In this document: positions 1 to 5,929 of the stretch, piece after piece | How the letters are laid out: every line of letters starts with the position of its first letter | How positions within the stretch are numbered: position 1 is the stretch's first letter | Assembly (NCBI GenBank): GCA_004558185.1 | Contig: SFDP01000070.1 | Coordinates: 1-5,974, forward strand | DNA from: Lachnospiraceae bacterium | GTDB taxonomy: Bacteria; Bacillota; Clostridia; Lachnospirales; Lachnospiraceae | Direction of reading: 5' to 3' | Length of the DNA stretch: 5,974 nt | Made by a program: the position numbers and the translations under genes | Notes under the pieces: generated by a model | What the model was told of the DNA's origin: nothing | The model's database searches: none | The model's input: the letters and a program-made list of their open reading frames with translations, nothing else

Positions 1-617
1 AGATCAATCCCCATTTCCTTTATAATACTCTGGCGTCTATCCGTTTTTTGCTGGAAATGGATATGAGAGAAAAGGCGGAGGATTCACTGATGGCTCTGGC
101 AAAGCTTCTGAAACGCACTTTTTCCGATTACCGGAAATTGATTCCGGTGGAAGAGGAAATGAAGTCCCTGGAACATTATCTGATTTTAATGGAAAACCGC
201 TATCAGGACACCTTTGTGTGGAAGATTCAGATGGAGGATGGGGCTAAGGACTGCCTTATTCCCAGACTTTCTATACAGCCATTGGTGGAAAATGCCATTT
301 CCCATGGATTCAGTCAGAAAGAATGTATAGGCCATATCATCATTCGGGCGGAAAGAAAATATGAAGATTTAACAATCAGTGTCTGCGATGATGGGGAAGG
401 GGCGGATTTGGAGAAAATTCACCGTCTTTTGAAGGAACCTTCTACAGTAGGGCAGAAAGGCCAAGTCAGTGGAATTGGAATCCGCAATGTGCAGGAACGG
501 ATACAGATGTATTTTGGGGAAAGCTACGGATTGTCGGCCAATTCCCTTGATGATGGAGGAACCTGTTTTAATGTGCGGATACCAGCGTGGACGGAGATGC
601 CAGGAGAGGATGGATAG
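1..617 (+). CDS. sensor histidine kinase, YesM/LytS-like type, C-terminal part (5' end outside window)
   Basis: This is the cytoplasmic catalytic end of a membrane sensor kinase that would autophosphorylate on histidine and pass the phosphate to the response regulator encoded next. The open frame runs from the window edge (first whole codon at 3), so the sensor, membrane segments and start codon lie upstream. Visible parts, numbered from the codon at 3 (204 residues): the phosphoacceptor box INPHFLYNT with His4; the N-box QPLVENAISHG with Asn97; the G1 box DDGEG at 129-133; the G2 box GIGIRNVQER from 157; and a terminal DDGGT typical of the HATPase_c fold. This order (His_kinase then HATPase_c) is that of the LytS/YesM kinases. 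A TTG at 48 is an internal codon, not a start, because the H-box lies before it. All catalytic motifs look intact. The inducing signal cannot be read from this fragment; YesM relatives often sense conditions linked to carbohydrate use. Confidence 0.93.
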   Translation, partial: INPHFLYNTLASIRFLLEMDMREKAEDSLMALAKLLKRTFSDYRKLIPVEEEMKSLEHYLILMENRYQDTFVWKIQMEDGAKDCLIPRLSIQPLVENAISHGFSQKECIGHIIIRAERKYEDLTISVCDDGEGADLEKIHRLLKEPSTVGQKGQVSGIGIRNVQERIQMYFGESYGLSANSLDDGGTCFNVRIPAWTEMPGEDG

Positions 618-641
618 GGAATGCGGTCGCAGGGGAAACGT

Positions 642-647
642 GGGGGA
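642..647 (+). promoter_or_regulatory. ribosome binding site of the response regulator
   Basis: GGGGGA lies 8 bases before the ATG at 656. It decides the start over an in-frame ATG at 587 and a GTG at 650. The product from 656 begins directly with the first beta strand of a receiver domain (MRIIIVEDE), as usual in this family. The earlier ATG would add 23 atypical residues and overlap the kinase gene. Confidence 0.7.
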
Positions 648-655
648 ATGTGGAC

Positions 656-2296
656 ATGAGAATCATAATTGTGGAAGATGAAGGAATTACAAGGCAGTGG
701 CTGAAGAAGAAAATCGAAGAGCTGGGACTGGATTTTCATGTAACGGGAATCTTTTCCAATGGACGTCAGGCTCTGGATTTTTTAAAAAGCCAGGAAACGG
801 ATGTGATTTTTACTGATATCCGTATGCCTGTTATGGATGGACTTGAGTTTTTGGAACAGGTACAGAAAATGGAGATAGAGCCGTATGAGGTGATTTTAAG
901 CGCTTATGATGAGTTTCAGTATGCCCGTCAGGCTATGCGGCTGGGAGCGAATGAGTTTGTGCTGAAACCGGAAATCACCAAAAATGGTCTTAAGCAGATT
1001 CTGGATGATGCCAGAAAATGGAGGGAGCAGAAACAGGGAGGAAAAGAGCAGGAAGAGGAAAGTCAGGAAGAGAAGAGAGAAAAGAGTCTGTTGCGCCTTA
1101 TTCGGCAGGGAACGGAGAAAGCGCAAGATACAGGGGAAGACAGGGAGCATGCCGGAAATGAGAATGAGCATTCGAAAGCAGATGCCGGAACGGACCGACA
1201 GGAACTGGCGCAGATATTCTATGAAAATTTGGAGACGGCGGACTTTTCAGATATTGTGCTGCTGGACCTTTATTTTGAGAAGATGGTGCAGCGCGAAAAG
1301 GTGATGGAGTTGACTGGGTTGTTTCTGGAACAGAAGCAGATGAAGGGCATCTGCTTTCAATGTGGAGAGCAGGAATTTGCGGTGATTTACCATCATGGAA
1401 AGGGACGGTCCTGTTTGACTACGCGGCTTGAGCAGGCTGAGAAGCTGAGAGAAGTACTTCAGGTTCATTTAGGCAGCCGTCTGAATGTAGGGATTAGCCG
1501 GAAGAAGGGGGAGGAAACGGAACTGAAAGAACTGTACCGCCAGGCGTCTGTAGCAAGAGAAAATAGGATCTTCTTTGGAATTTCAGGATGTCTCTGCTAT
1601 GATGACATGCGTATTACCATGGAGAAACAGCCGGAAGAACTTTGCTTTAATCAGGACTTAAAGAGGATTGCGGAATATTTAAAGCAGAAAGATTATCAGG
1701 CTGCAAGGGATACGGTAGATAATTTTTTGGCAAAGGCTGCGGAAGCTCCTTATCTGCATCCGGCCTATGTAAAGGCGTTGTGTAATGAGATGGTGACGGC
1801 ATATCTTCAGGAAGTACGGCAGTATACTCTGACAGATGATGAGAAAGGGCGGATTGGGGAAATTGAACTCCTTCTTGGAAAGACAGCATTGGATTTAAAA
1901 GGACTGTCGGAAATGGTTCTATGCGCAGAAAAGTATCTGAATGAGCTGTTGCGGAAAAAGAGCCAGATGTATCAGTATTCCACGTCCATTCAGGATGCTA
2001 TGAAGTATGTGGAGGAGCATTTTAACCAGAGGATTTCCTTAGAGCAGGTGGCGGATTCGGTGTATTTAAGCCGGGCTTATTTCTCGGCGCTGTTTCGGAA
2101 GGAGACGGGGAAGAAATTCAGTACTTATCTTCAGGAGGTGCGGCTTGAAAAATCCAGCGCAATGTTGCGTGACGGCAGGATGTCCATTCAGGAAATTGCG
2201 GACCGTACCGGATTTTTTGATGCAGCTCATTTCAGCCGGGCGTTTAAGGAGCGGTACGGGGTAACGCCGTTTGAATACCGGAAGACCAGGAGGTAG
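656..2296 (+). CDS. response regulator, YesN type (receiver plus AraC-family DNA-binding domain)
   Basis: Transcription regulator of 546 residues, the partner of the kinase ending 38 bases upstream and probably co-transcribed with it. Residues 1-122 are a receiver domain: acidic pocket around Glu7-Asp8, phosphoacceptor Asp54 in TDIRMP, switch Ser82 in LSAYDEF, and conserved Lys104 in LKPE, all intact. Residues about 123-186 are a very polar Glu/Lys/Gln-rich linker that seems long for the family. A middle region (about 187-440) has no motif I recognise. Residues 445-546 form an AraC-type double helix-turn-helix, with the first helix pair near ISLEQVADSVYLSRAYFSALF and the second near SIQEIADRTGFFDAAHFSRAF, ending YGVTPFEYRK. 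Phosphorylation is expected to promote binding to target promoters. In related bacteria such pairs sit beside sugar ABC-transport genes, but the target is not visible here. Confidence 0.95.
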   Translation: MRIIIVEDEGITRQWLKKKIEELGLDFHVTGIFSNGRQALDFLKSQETDVIFTDIRMPVMDGLEFLEQVQKMEIEPYEVILSAYDEFQYARQAMRLGANEFVLKPEITKNGLKQILDDARKWREQKQGGKEQEEESQEEKREKSLLRLIRQGTEKAQDTGEDREHAGNENEHSKADAGTDRQELAQIFYENLETADFSDIVLLDLYFEKMVQREKVMELTGLFLEQKQMKGICFQCGEQEFAVIYHHGKGRSCLTTRLEQAEKLREVLQVHLGSRLNVGISRKKGEETELKELYRQASVARENRIFFGISGCLCYDDMRITMEKQPEELCFNQDLKRIAEYLKQKDYQAARDTVDNFLAKAAEAPYLHPAYVKALCNEMVTAYLQEVRQYTLTDDEKGRIGEIELLLGKTALDLKGLSEMVLCAEKYLNELLRKKSQMYQYSTSIQDAMKYVEEHFNQRISLEQVADSVYLSRAYFSALFRKETGKKFSTYLQEVRLEKSSAMLRDGRMSIQEIADRTGFFDAAHFSRAFKERYGVTPFEYRKTRR

Positions 2297-2375
2297 CTGG
2301 ATGGGAATGGCAGCAGAGAGAAAAAGAGAATAATTTGGTACAAATAATCAAAAAGAAATACAATTTTTGAGACGG

Positions 2376-2403
2376 TTGCGACATAGAAACGAAAATTTAT
2401 AAA
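2376..2403 (+). promoter_or_regulatory. possible promoter after the regulator gene
   Basis: TTGCGA (2376-2381), a 16-base spacer and TATAAA (2398-2403) match the vegetative consensus at 4/6 and 5/6 positions. It lies 80 bases after the regulator stop and about 20 bases before a strong hairpin, so a transcript from it would quickly meet a possible attenuator. It may once have served a gene now cut off by the insertion sequence. The region is A/T-rich, so a chance match is quite possible. Confidence 0.3.
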
Positions 2404-2422
2404 AAAATGAAAGAAAATATAA

Positions 2423-2476
2423 AAAACAGGGTGCAAGGAAATGTGAATCGGAAACATGGAACTTGCCCCCTGTTTT
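2423..2476. terminator. long-stem, possibly bidirectional rho-independent terminator or attenuator
   Basis: AAAACAGGGTGCAAG (2423-2437) pairs with CTTGCCCCCTGTTTT (2462-2476): 15 positions with one mismatch. The loop is 24 bases and can itself close a small ATGT/ACAT stem. On the plus strand the right arm ends in four T. On the minus strand the arm is followed by six T and then TATATTTT, so it would also stop transcription entering from the insertion sequence. It probably ends the kinase/regulator operon, about 125 bases after its stop codon. Confidence 0.65.
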
Positions 2477-2532
2477 AGTATACTGGTATCAGACGTTGCG
2501 AGTAGAATGTATTGCAAAATGGGAACGTATAA

Positions 2533-2544
2533 TTCTCGGAATCT
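2533..2544 (+). repeat. left terminal inverted repeat of the insertion sequence
   Basis: TTCTCGGAATCT, identical to the reverse complement of 4310-4321. Similarity beyond these 12 bases is weak in both directions. Part of it also forms the left arm of a hairpin at 2538-2560. Confidence 0.7.
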
Positions 2545-2560
2545 CAATGAATGAGATTCC
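2538..2560. repeat. perfect hairpin inside the left end of the insertion sequence
   Basis: GGAATCTCA (2538-2546) and TGAGATTCC (2552-2560) form a perfect 9-bp stem around a 5-base loop. The left arm shares seven bases with the terminal repeat, so the repeat core appears twice, inverted, at this end. It could be a subterminal transposase-binding site or a structure that blocks read-through into the element. No T-run follows it. Confidence 0.5.
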
Positions 2561-2677
2561 AACCGAAAATTGACAACTGAATATCGTGCAGTAAAAGAAA
2601 TTTACGAGAAATGGACATAAACATTGGACATAGCAGGTACTATGCCTTGAAAAATTTTATGGAGTCGTTTAAGATAA

Positions 2678-2705
2678 CATTATTAAGAGACCAATCTTAA
2701 TAATG
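2678..2705 (-). terminator. 11-bp hairpin spanning the transposase stop codon
   Basis: CATTATTAAGA (2678-2688) and TCTTAATAATG (2695-2705) form a perfect 11-bp stem with a 6-base loop. The transposase stop codon (2683-2685, minus strand) lies inside one arm. The stem is almost all A/T and no long T-run follows on the minus strand, so a terminator role is uncertain. RNA-end protection or limiting antisense transcription are alternatives. Confidence 0.4.
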
Positions 2706-4167
2706 AATCTTGAAATGCCTCGACTGACGGCATTTCCCAGGCATCAAGATGTTGTAGCATCATGATGCCGTAGAGGCGGCAGTACCACATCTTCGTTGAG
2801 CGGTGCCTGCCGTCTTCTAATTTATAGTCTTCTTTCTCACGTTTGTTAGAACGTTCCACGGAAGTTCTTCCGTCATATTCCTTTTCCCAGGCTTTACTGT
2901 CTCTTGGCGGTATGTTAAATAACCTTGGATTGTCATCAGTAAAGGTATGAACGGTTCTGCCGTATTTTGCCGGTGAACAGGGATGCTCACAGAAGCAGCC
3001 ACGTTTTCGGTCTGCTTTTGGACACCGGTATTTCGCCCGGTGTTTGGCAGCCTCATATCCATCTTTATGCATACGTAAGCCCAGCTTGCAGATAGGAATC
3101 CCATCCTTATCAATGGTGAAATCACCCTTATAGGTAAGATGTCCGGCATGTCCGGGATTGAGGTCAATAAAGGGTGTAATATTTTCCCGTCTGCAGTATT
3201 CATAGACAGGGTAAGCGTCATGGGCCGAGTCAAGAAGGAGTTTCTCAATACGGAATTCCGGGAGATATGCTTTCATGGTGAAAAAGGAATGGAGAAAAGA
3301 AAGCATGTCATGCCGGGAAGCCCTTTCTAAAAGCGGAAATACAGGAAGATCACTGTAGGAATCGGAAGCCACATACATATAGAGGTGGTAACCGAAAAAA
3401 TAACATTCCCGATGAGAGTCCCATCCCCAGTTGCAGTCCGGCTGGGAGTAATGGCGTTTGCAGTTGCAGGAAAGGCAGCCATTTTCCTTACATTTACAGA
3501 TCCGTTTTTTTCTCTGTTGTGCAGCAGTCCGTACAGGAGTGCCGTCACCGGCAAGGGCCAGATGTTGTGGATCAATCAAGCTTTTACGGATGGAAAGATC
3601 CAGGAACTGCTGTTTATAGAGACGAAAGACAAGAAAAAAAGGATTTACAGGTTTTACCTGCCAGCGCTCCAACAGGGGCAGGAGCTTAGAAGCTATGCTG
3701 GAGGTATTGCAAGGAGTTTTATCTCCTTTCTTTTTCCCTTTAGGCGGTTTCATTTTAGGGAAGCGGTCTTTTGGGGAAAGGTTGTTGGAGTCATCCTGCC
3801 AGATCCGGGAGAAAAAATCATAAAACGTGCCGACACCAGGAGTATTTCCAAAAGGGAAACCACTAAGGATAGCATAAAGAGGAGTTTCCCGGAGCATACG
3901 GCACCATACTGTAATGGAAGTTACTTTCAGTTTCAAAGCAAGCAGGTAGGAACGCAGCATACAGGATGGGAGCCGTGGTTCCAGTCCGAAAACAGAGTAG
4001 CATTCCTGCATTAGAGAATCCGTCTGGGAAAGATCAAGATACCAGAACTGCACGATATAATTCCAGGTGCTTTTGGAAAGCACAAAGGGGTCAGGATAGA
4101 ACTTAAGGAAATCGGATACAAAAGTATCCTGATAGGCGGCATGTCCGCCAGGATTACAAGGTGACAA
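2683..4167 (-). CDS. transposase, IS4-like DDE family
   Basis: Full-length DDE transposase of 494 residues that would cut and join the ends of the surrounding insertion sequence. Numbered from the TTG at 4167: an all-helical N-terminal part resembling the DUF772-type region of related transposases (about 45-140); first catalytic Asp208 in GDGTPV; the strand GWDSHRECYFFGYHLY usual for the DDE_Tnp_1 fold (from 248); second Asp313 in LLLDSAHD; and Glu438 in Y431-(2)-R434-(3)-E438-(6)-K445, an exact YREK signature of the IS4 group. Two cysteine clusters (224, 226, 231, 234, 236, 245 and 382, 391, 393, 397) may bind a metal, which is an inference. The frame opens upstream at a TTG at 4221, but TTG 4167 is chosen because GGAGG lies 8 bases before it. 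No internal stop or frameshift is seen. The exact subfamily is not assigned. Confidence 0.9.
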   Translation of the reverse strand: MSPCNPGGHAAYQDTFVSDFLKFYPDPFVLSKSTWNYIVQFWYLDLSQTDSLMQECYSVFGLEPRLPSCMLRSYLLALKLKVTSITVWCRMLRETPLYAILSGFPFGNTPGVGTFYDFFSRIWQDDSNNLSPKDRFPKMKPPKGKKKGDKTPCNTSSIASKLLPLLERWQVKPVNPFFLVFRLYKQQFLDLSIRKSLIDPQHLALAGDGTPVRTAAQQRKKRICKCKENGCLSCNCKRHYSQPDCNWGWDSHRECYFFGYHLYMYVASDSYSDLPVFPLLERASRHDMLSFLHSFFTMKAYLPEFRIEKLLLDSAHDAYPVYEYCRRENITPFIDLNPGHAGHLTYKGDFTIDKDGIPICKLGLRMHKDGYEAAKHRAKYRCPKADRKRGCFCEHPCSPAKYGRTVHTFTDDNPRLFNIPPRDSKAWEKEYDGRTSVERSNKREKEDYKLEDGRHRSTKMWYCRLYGIMMLQHLDAWEMPSVEAFQDSLLRLVS

Positions 4168-4175
4168 AGAAATCG

Positions 4176-4180
4176 CCTCC
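4176..4180 (-). promoter_or_regulatory. ribosome binding site of the transposase
   Basis: GGAGG on the minus strand, 8 bases before a TTG codon at 4167. It favours that start over the upstream TTG at 4221, which has no such site. A weak TTG start is common for transposases and would keep expression low. Confidence 0.6.
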
Positions 4181-4269
4181 AGTCGATTGAAATAAAATAT
4201 AATCAATCGGCTTCGCCGCAAATTTTTGGCGATTTGTCAAGCTTTTTTTGAAAAAAAGTGGGTGATTTT

Positions 4270-4298
4270 TTGAGATAGGGGTCGGAAAACCTTATAAA
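4270..4298 (+). promoter_or_regulatory. outward-facing promoter in the right end of the insertion sequence
   Basis: TTGAGA (4270-4275), exactly 17 bases, then TATAAA (4293-4298): each hexamer matches 5/6 of the vegetative consensus at optimal spacing. It points out of the element toward the protease gene. Transcription would start near 4305, about 30 bases before the ribosome binding site at 4337-4342. The resulting RNA would begin close to the right terminal repeat. It is divergent from the transposase gene. Confidence 0.6.
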
Positions 4299-4309
4299 AT
4301 CAGGGCTGA

Positions 4310-4321
4310 AGATTCCGAGAA
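4310..4321 (-). repeat. right terminal inverted repeat of the insertion sequence
   Basis: AGATTCCGAGAA, the exact reverse complement of 2533-2544. It ends only about 15 bases before the ribosome binding site that serves the ATG at 4353, so the element sits directly against the protease gene. Confidence 0.7.
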
Positions 4322-4336
4322 GTTATCATATTGAAA

Positions 4337-4342
4337 AGGAGG
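4337..4342 (+). promoter_or_regulatory. strong ribosome binding site before the ATG at 4353
   Basis: AGGAGG, inside AAAAGGAGG, is an almost ideal Shine-Dalgarno sequence, 10 bases before ATG 4353. No comparable site precedes the TTG codons at 4380/4383 or the ATG at 4392. The ribosome is therefore expected to load at 4353, upstream of the in-frame TAG. Confidence 0.8.
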
Positions 4343-4352
4343 ACATAAAAGT

Positions 4353-4379
4353 ATGAAAGTCAAACGAAGAAATGAGTAG
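4353..4379 (+). pseudogene. start of the protease gene cut off by an in-frame TAG, or an 8-codon leader peptide
   Basis: ATG 4353 encodes MKVKRRNE and then TAG (4377-4379). The frame is the same as that of the protease gene, which continues at once with TTG TTG. The basic stretch KVKRR followed by the hydrophobic run encoded downstream is exactly what a signal peptide needs, so this looks like the true N-terminus with a nonsense codon at position 9. A single base change from TTG, AAG, GAG or CAG would give TAG. The alternative is a real leader peptide whose termination allows restart on the adjacent TTG. Confidence 0.6.
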
Positions 4380-5876
4380 TTGTTGAAAATAATGGAAGGG
4401 TTATTGGTATTATGCTTTCTATTATTTTATTTCGCTTCAACTACGGTATTAGCAGCAGAAGAAAAGAACGGGGATTATACAGCAGAAGATCTCAACGAAA
4501 CGGAGATGATACACGAGAGTGGAGAAGAATTAAGGGTAGAATCAGAAGAAGTGGTGGATGAAGAGCCAACAGAGGAAGATGTTGTGACTATACAATCATA
4601 TACGGCAGAAATTACCGGTTTGACATGGGTGATGCGAGACACATATATTGATGTTGGTGCAGCTTATACTACAAATGACCCGAATGTTCAGTTTCGTTGG
4701 TTAGAGTATAATCTAGATACCGAACAGTGGCGTACTATCGCGGGGTGGAATGGCGGAAATTGGGCGAGCTGGAAATCAAGTGTTGGAGATTACTGGCTGC
4801 ATTGTGAGATGAGAACATCTGATGGGCAAGTGGTTACGAAGACAATGAGTTTTCATTATACAGCAGGGAATTTGAAAATCACGGGAACATATGCAGGTTT
4901 TACAGAAGCGTATGATACAACTGTTTTGTTAGGAATGACAGGTTCATTGACAAGCGGTGTTAAGTATTCTTTCAAGATTTATAATGTCGATACAGGTGTA
5001 TGGACATCCATTTCAGATAAAAAAGTTAATAATTGGGTAACTTGGGGGGCAAAGACAGGTACATACTGGACACACTTTGAACTTTATACAGATGATGGAA
5101 GACTTGCAGATACTAAAACTTATGCGTTTGGTTCAACAGAGCCGGTGAGAAGGGCATTAATAATGGGAGAAACATCTACAAATCAAGTACCAATTGGAGA
5201 TGTTGACAATATGAATTTGTTAAATATCAATTCTACTTATTATGGTAAACCATTTTATTCAAGCGTCAAGTTTGCAAATAAAACGAAAGCACAGATTATC
5301 AGTAAAATACAGACTACGTTTGCGGATACCGTAGATAGTGATGTCAGTTATCTTTATTTTACTTGTCATGGCGGAGATGGTGGAAAGTTATACTTAGAGC
5401 CAAATCAATTAACATTTACTCCTTTGGAACTTAGAAATATTATAGACACATACATTAAAGGCAAAGTGGTTATTGTTATTGATAGTTGCCATTCAGGGGG
5501 AAGTATTAATAAAGACAGTACGGATGATTTGGAGGAATTTGCAAGTTCTTTTATTCAAGTCTTTGAAGATGAAAGTAAATCAGGAGAGCTGCAGTCTGAT
5601 AGATTTGCAGTGTTGTGCTCCTCACGTAACGATGAACCTTCGTATGGAGGTAGTACTGTCAGTGTTGCTACGAAATATTGGTTAGAAGGTGCTGGATGGA
5701 GTGTAACAAGTGGTAGTATTTGTTCGTTGTTTGCTGACAGTAATGGTGATAATAAGGTATCGTTAGATGAACTTTATCAGTATTCTTATGACAAAGTAGT
5801 AAAATATATGGATAATCAACAGCATATCGTATGCAGTCCAGAGGGAAGCGAAATAGTTTTATTTGGAAGATATTAG
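4380..5876 (+). CDS. secreted caspase-like cysteine protease with two beta-type repeats and an EF-hand-like loop
   Basis: Likely an exported clan CD (caspase/metacaspase-like, C14) peptidase; its substrate is unknown. Numbered from the TTG at 4380 (498 residues): a hydrophobic signal segment at about 7-24 with a likely cleavage near VLAA (25-26); a very acidic linker (27-68); two related beta-rich repeats (about 78-160 and 164-252) sharing a Tyr/Trp pattern that resembles Y_Y_Y-type modules; then the peptidase from about 256. This opens with strand RALIMGE, has catalytic His330 in FTCHGGD and Cys370 in VIDSCHSGG. Asp368 before the Cys recalls the basic-residue preference of metacaspases (inference). 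Residues 453-464, DSNGDNKVSLDE, fit a calcium-binding EF-hand loop. No LPXTG anchor is seen. The downstream start codons lack a ribosome binding site and remove the basic signal-peptide start, so whether this is expressed depends on the TAG at 4377. The gene is visibly AT-richer than the regulator genes, which suggests a separate origin. Confidence 0.85.
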   Translation: MLKIMEGLLVLCFLLFYFASTTVLAAEEKNGDYTAEDLNETEMIHESGEELRVESEEVVDEEPTEEDVVTIQSYTAEITGLTWVMRDTYIDVGAAYTTNDPNVQFRWLEYNLDTEQWRTIAGWNGGNWASWKSSVGDYWLHCEMRTSDGQVVTKTMSFHYTAGNLKITGTYAGFTEAYDTTVLLGMTGSLTSGVKYSFKIYNVDTGVWTSISDKKVNNWVTWGAKTGTYWTHFELYTDDGRLADTKTYAFGSTEPVRRALIMGETSTNQVPIGDVDNMNLLNINSTYYGKPFYSSVKFANKTKAQIISKIQTTFADTVDSDVSYLYFTCHGGDGGKLYLEPNQLTFTPLELRNIIDTYIKGKVVIVIDSCHSGGSINKDSTDDLEEFASSFIQVFEDESKSGELQSDRFAVLCSSRNDEPSYGGSTVSVATKYWLEGAGWSVTSGSICSLFADSNGDNKVSLDELYQYSYDKVVKYMDNQQHIVCSPEGSEIVLFGRY

Positions 5877-5907
5877 AAAAGGTAGTGTAAAGTAGCCTAT
5901 GAAAAAT

Positions 5908-5929
5908 TGGAGCTGAAAAAATGGCTCCA
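5908..5929 (+). terminator. weak hairpin after the protease gene
   Basis: TGGAGC (5908-5913) pairs with GCTCCA (5924-5929) around a 10-base A-rich loop, 32 bases after the protease stop. No T-run follows, so it is at best a weak terminator. Nothing else recognisable was found between 5877 and the window end. Confidence 0.3.

Larger units (their letters stand above)
2297..2532. other. non-coding stretch between regulator gene and insertion sequence
   Basis: These 236 bases hold no convincing gene. They are A-rich up to about 2425. A promoter-like pair (2376-2403) and a long-stem hairpin (2423-2476) are listed separately. With the left end of the insertion sequence, the gene-free span reaches 2682. 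No tRNA-like structure was seen. Confidence 0.6.
2533..4321 (-). mobile_element. insertion sequence, IS4-like, about 1.79 kb
   Basis: A perfect 12-bp inverted repeat, TTCTCGGAATCT at 2533-2544 and its complement at 4310-4321, encloses one transposase gene on the minus strand. It leaves about 140 non-coding bases at the transposase-stop end and about 150 at the start end, a normal insertion-sequence layout. The family is called from the transposase signature. I could not find a convincing target-site duplication: the flanks read GTATAA on the left and GTTATC on the right, so the exact outer edges may be a few bases off, or the element has been rearranged. The transposase frame is full length, so the element may still be active. 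Confidence 0.75.

Noticed and set aside
587..655. Upstream in-frame ATG (587) as start of the response regulator
   Set aside because: It would overlap the kinase gene and add 23 residues unlike any receiver domain; the ATG at 656 has a ribosome binding site and begins with the normal first strand.
984..1304. Arg/Lys-rich open frame within the regulator gene
   Set aside because: It is a +1-type shadow of the purine-rich linker coding sequence, with no independent start signal.
2528..2533. Perfect TATAAT at the left edge of the insertion sequence
   Set aside because: No -35-like hexamer at 16-18 bases upstream; transcription would run into the element against its gene.
2570..2598. TTGACA at 2570-2575 as a plus-strand promoter
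   Set aside because: The matching -10 position reads AAAAGA; there is no downstream plus-strand gene in the element.
2613..2632. Short direct repeat GGACATA (2613-2619, 2626-2632) as a possible array or iteron
   Set aside because: Only two 7-base copies 13 bases apart; too short and too few for a CRISPR array or an origin.
3385..4014. 209-codon open frame on the plus strand opposite the transposase gene
   Set aside because: It lies wholly within the transposase on the other strand, shows no recognisable domain and has no convincing ribosome binding site; it is a shadow of the real gene.
4168..4221. Transposase start at TTG 4221
   Set aside because: No ribosome binding site; the GGAGG at 4176-4180 fits the TTG at 4167 instead. 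A longer form cannot be fully excluded.
4235..4240. Perfect TTGACA on the minus strand as the transposase promoter -35
   Set aside because: No acceptable -10 hexamer lies 16-18 bases downstream of it; the nearest TATATT is 33 bases away.
4242..4258. T-run/A-run palindrome CTTTTTTT-G-AAAAAAAG as a terminator
   Set aside because: The loop is one base and the stem nearly all A/T; it is not a usable rho-independent hairpin.
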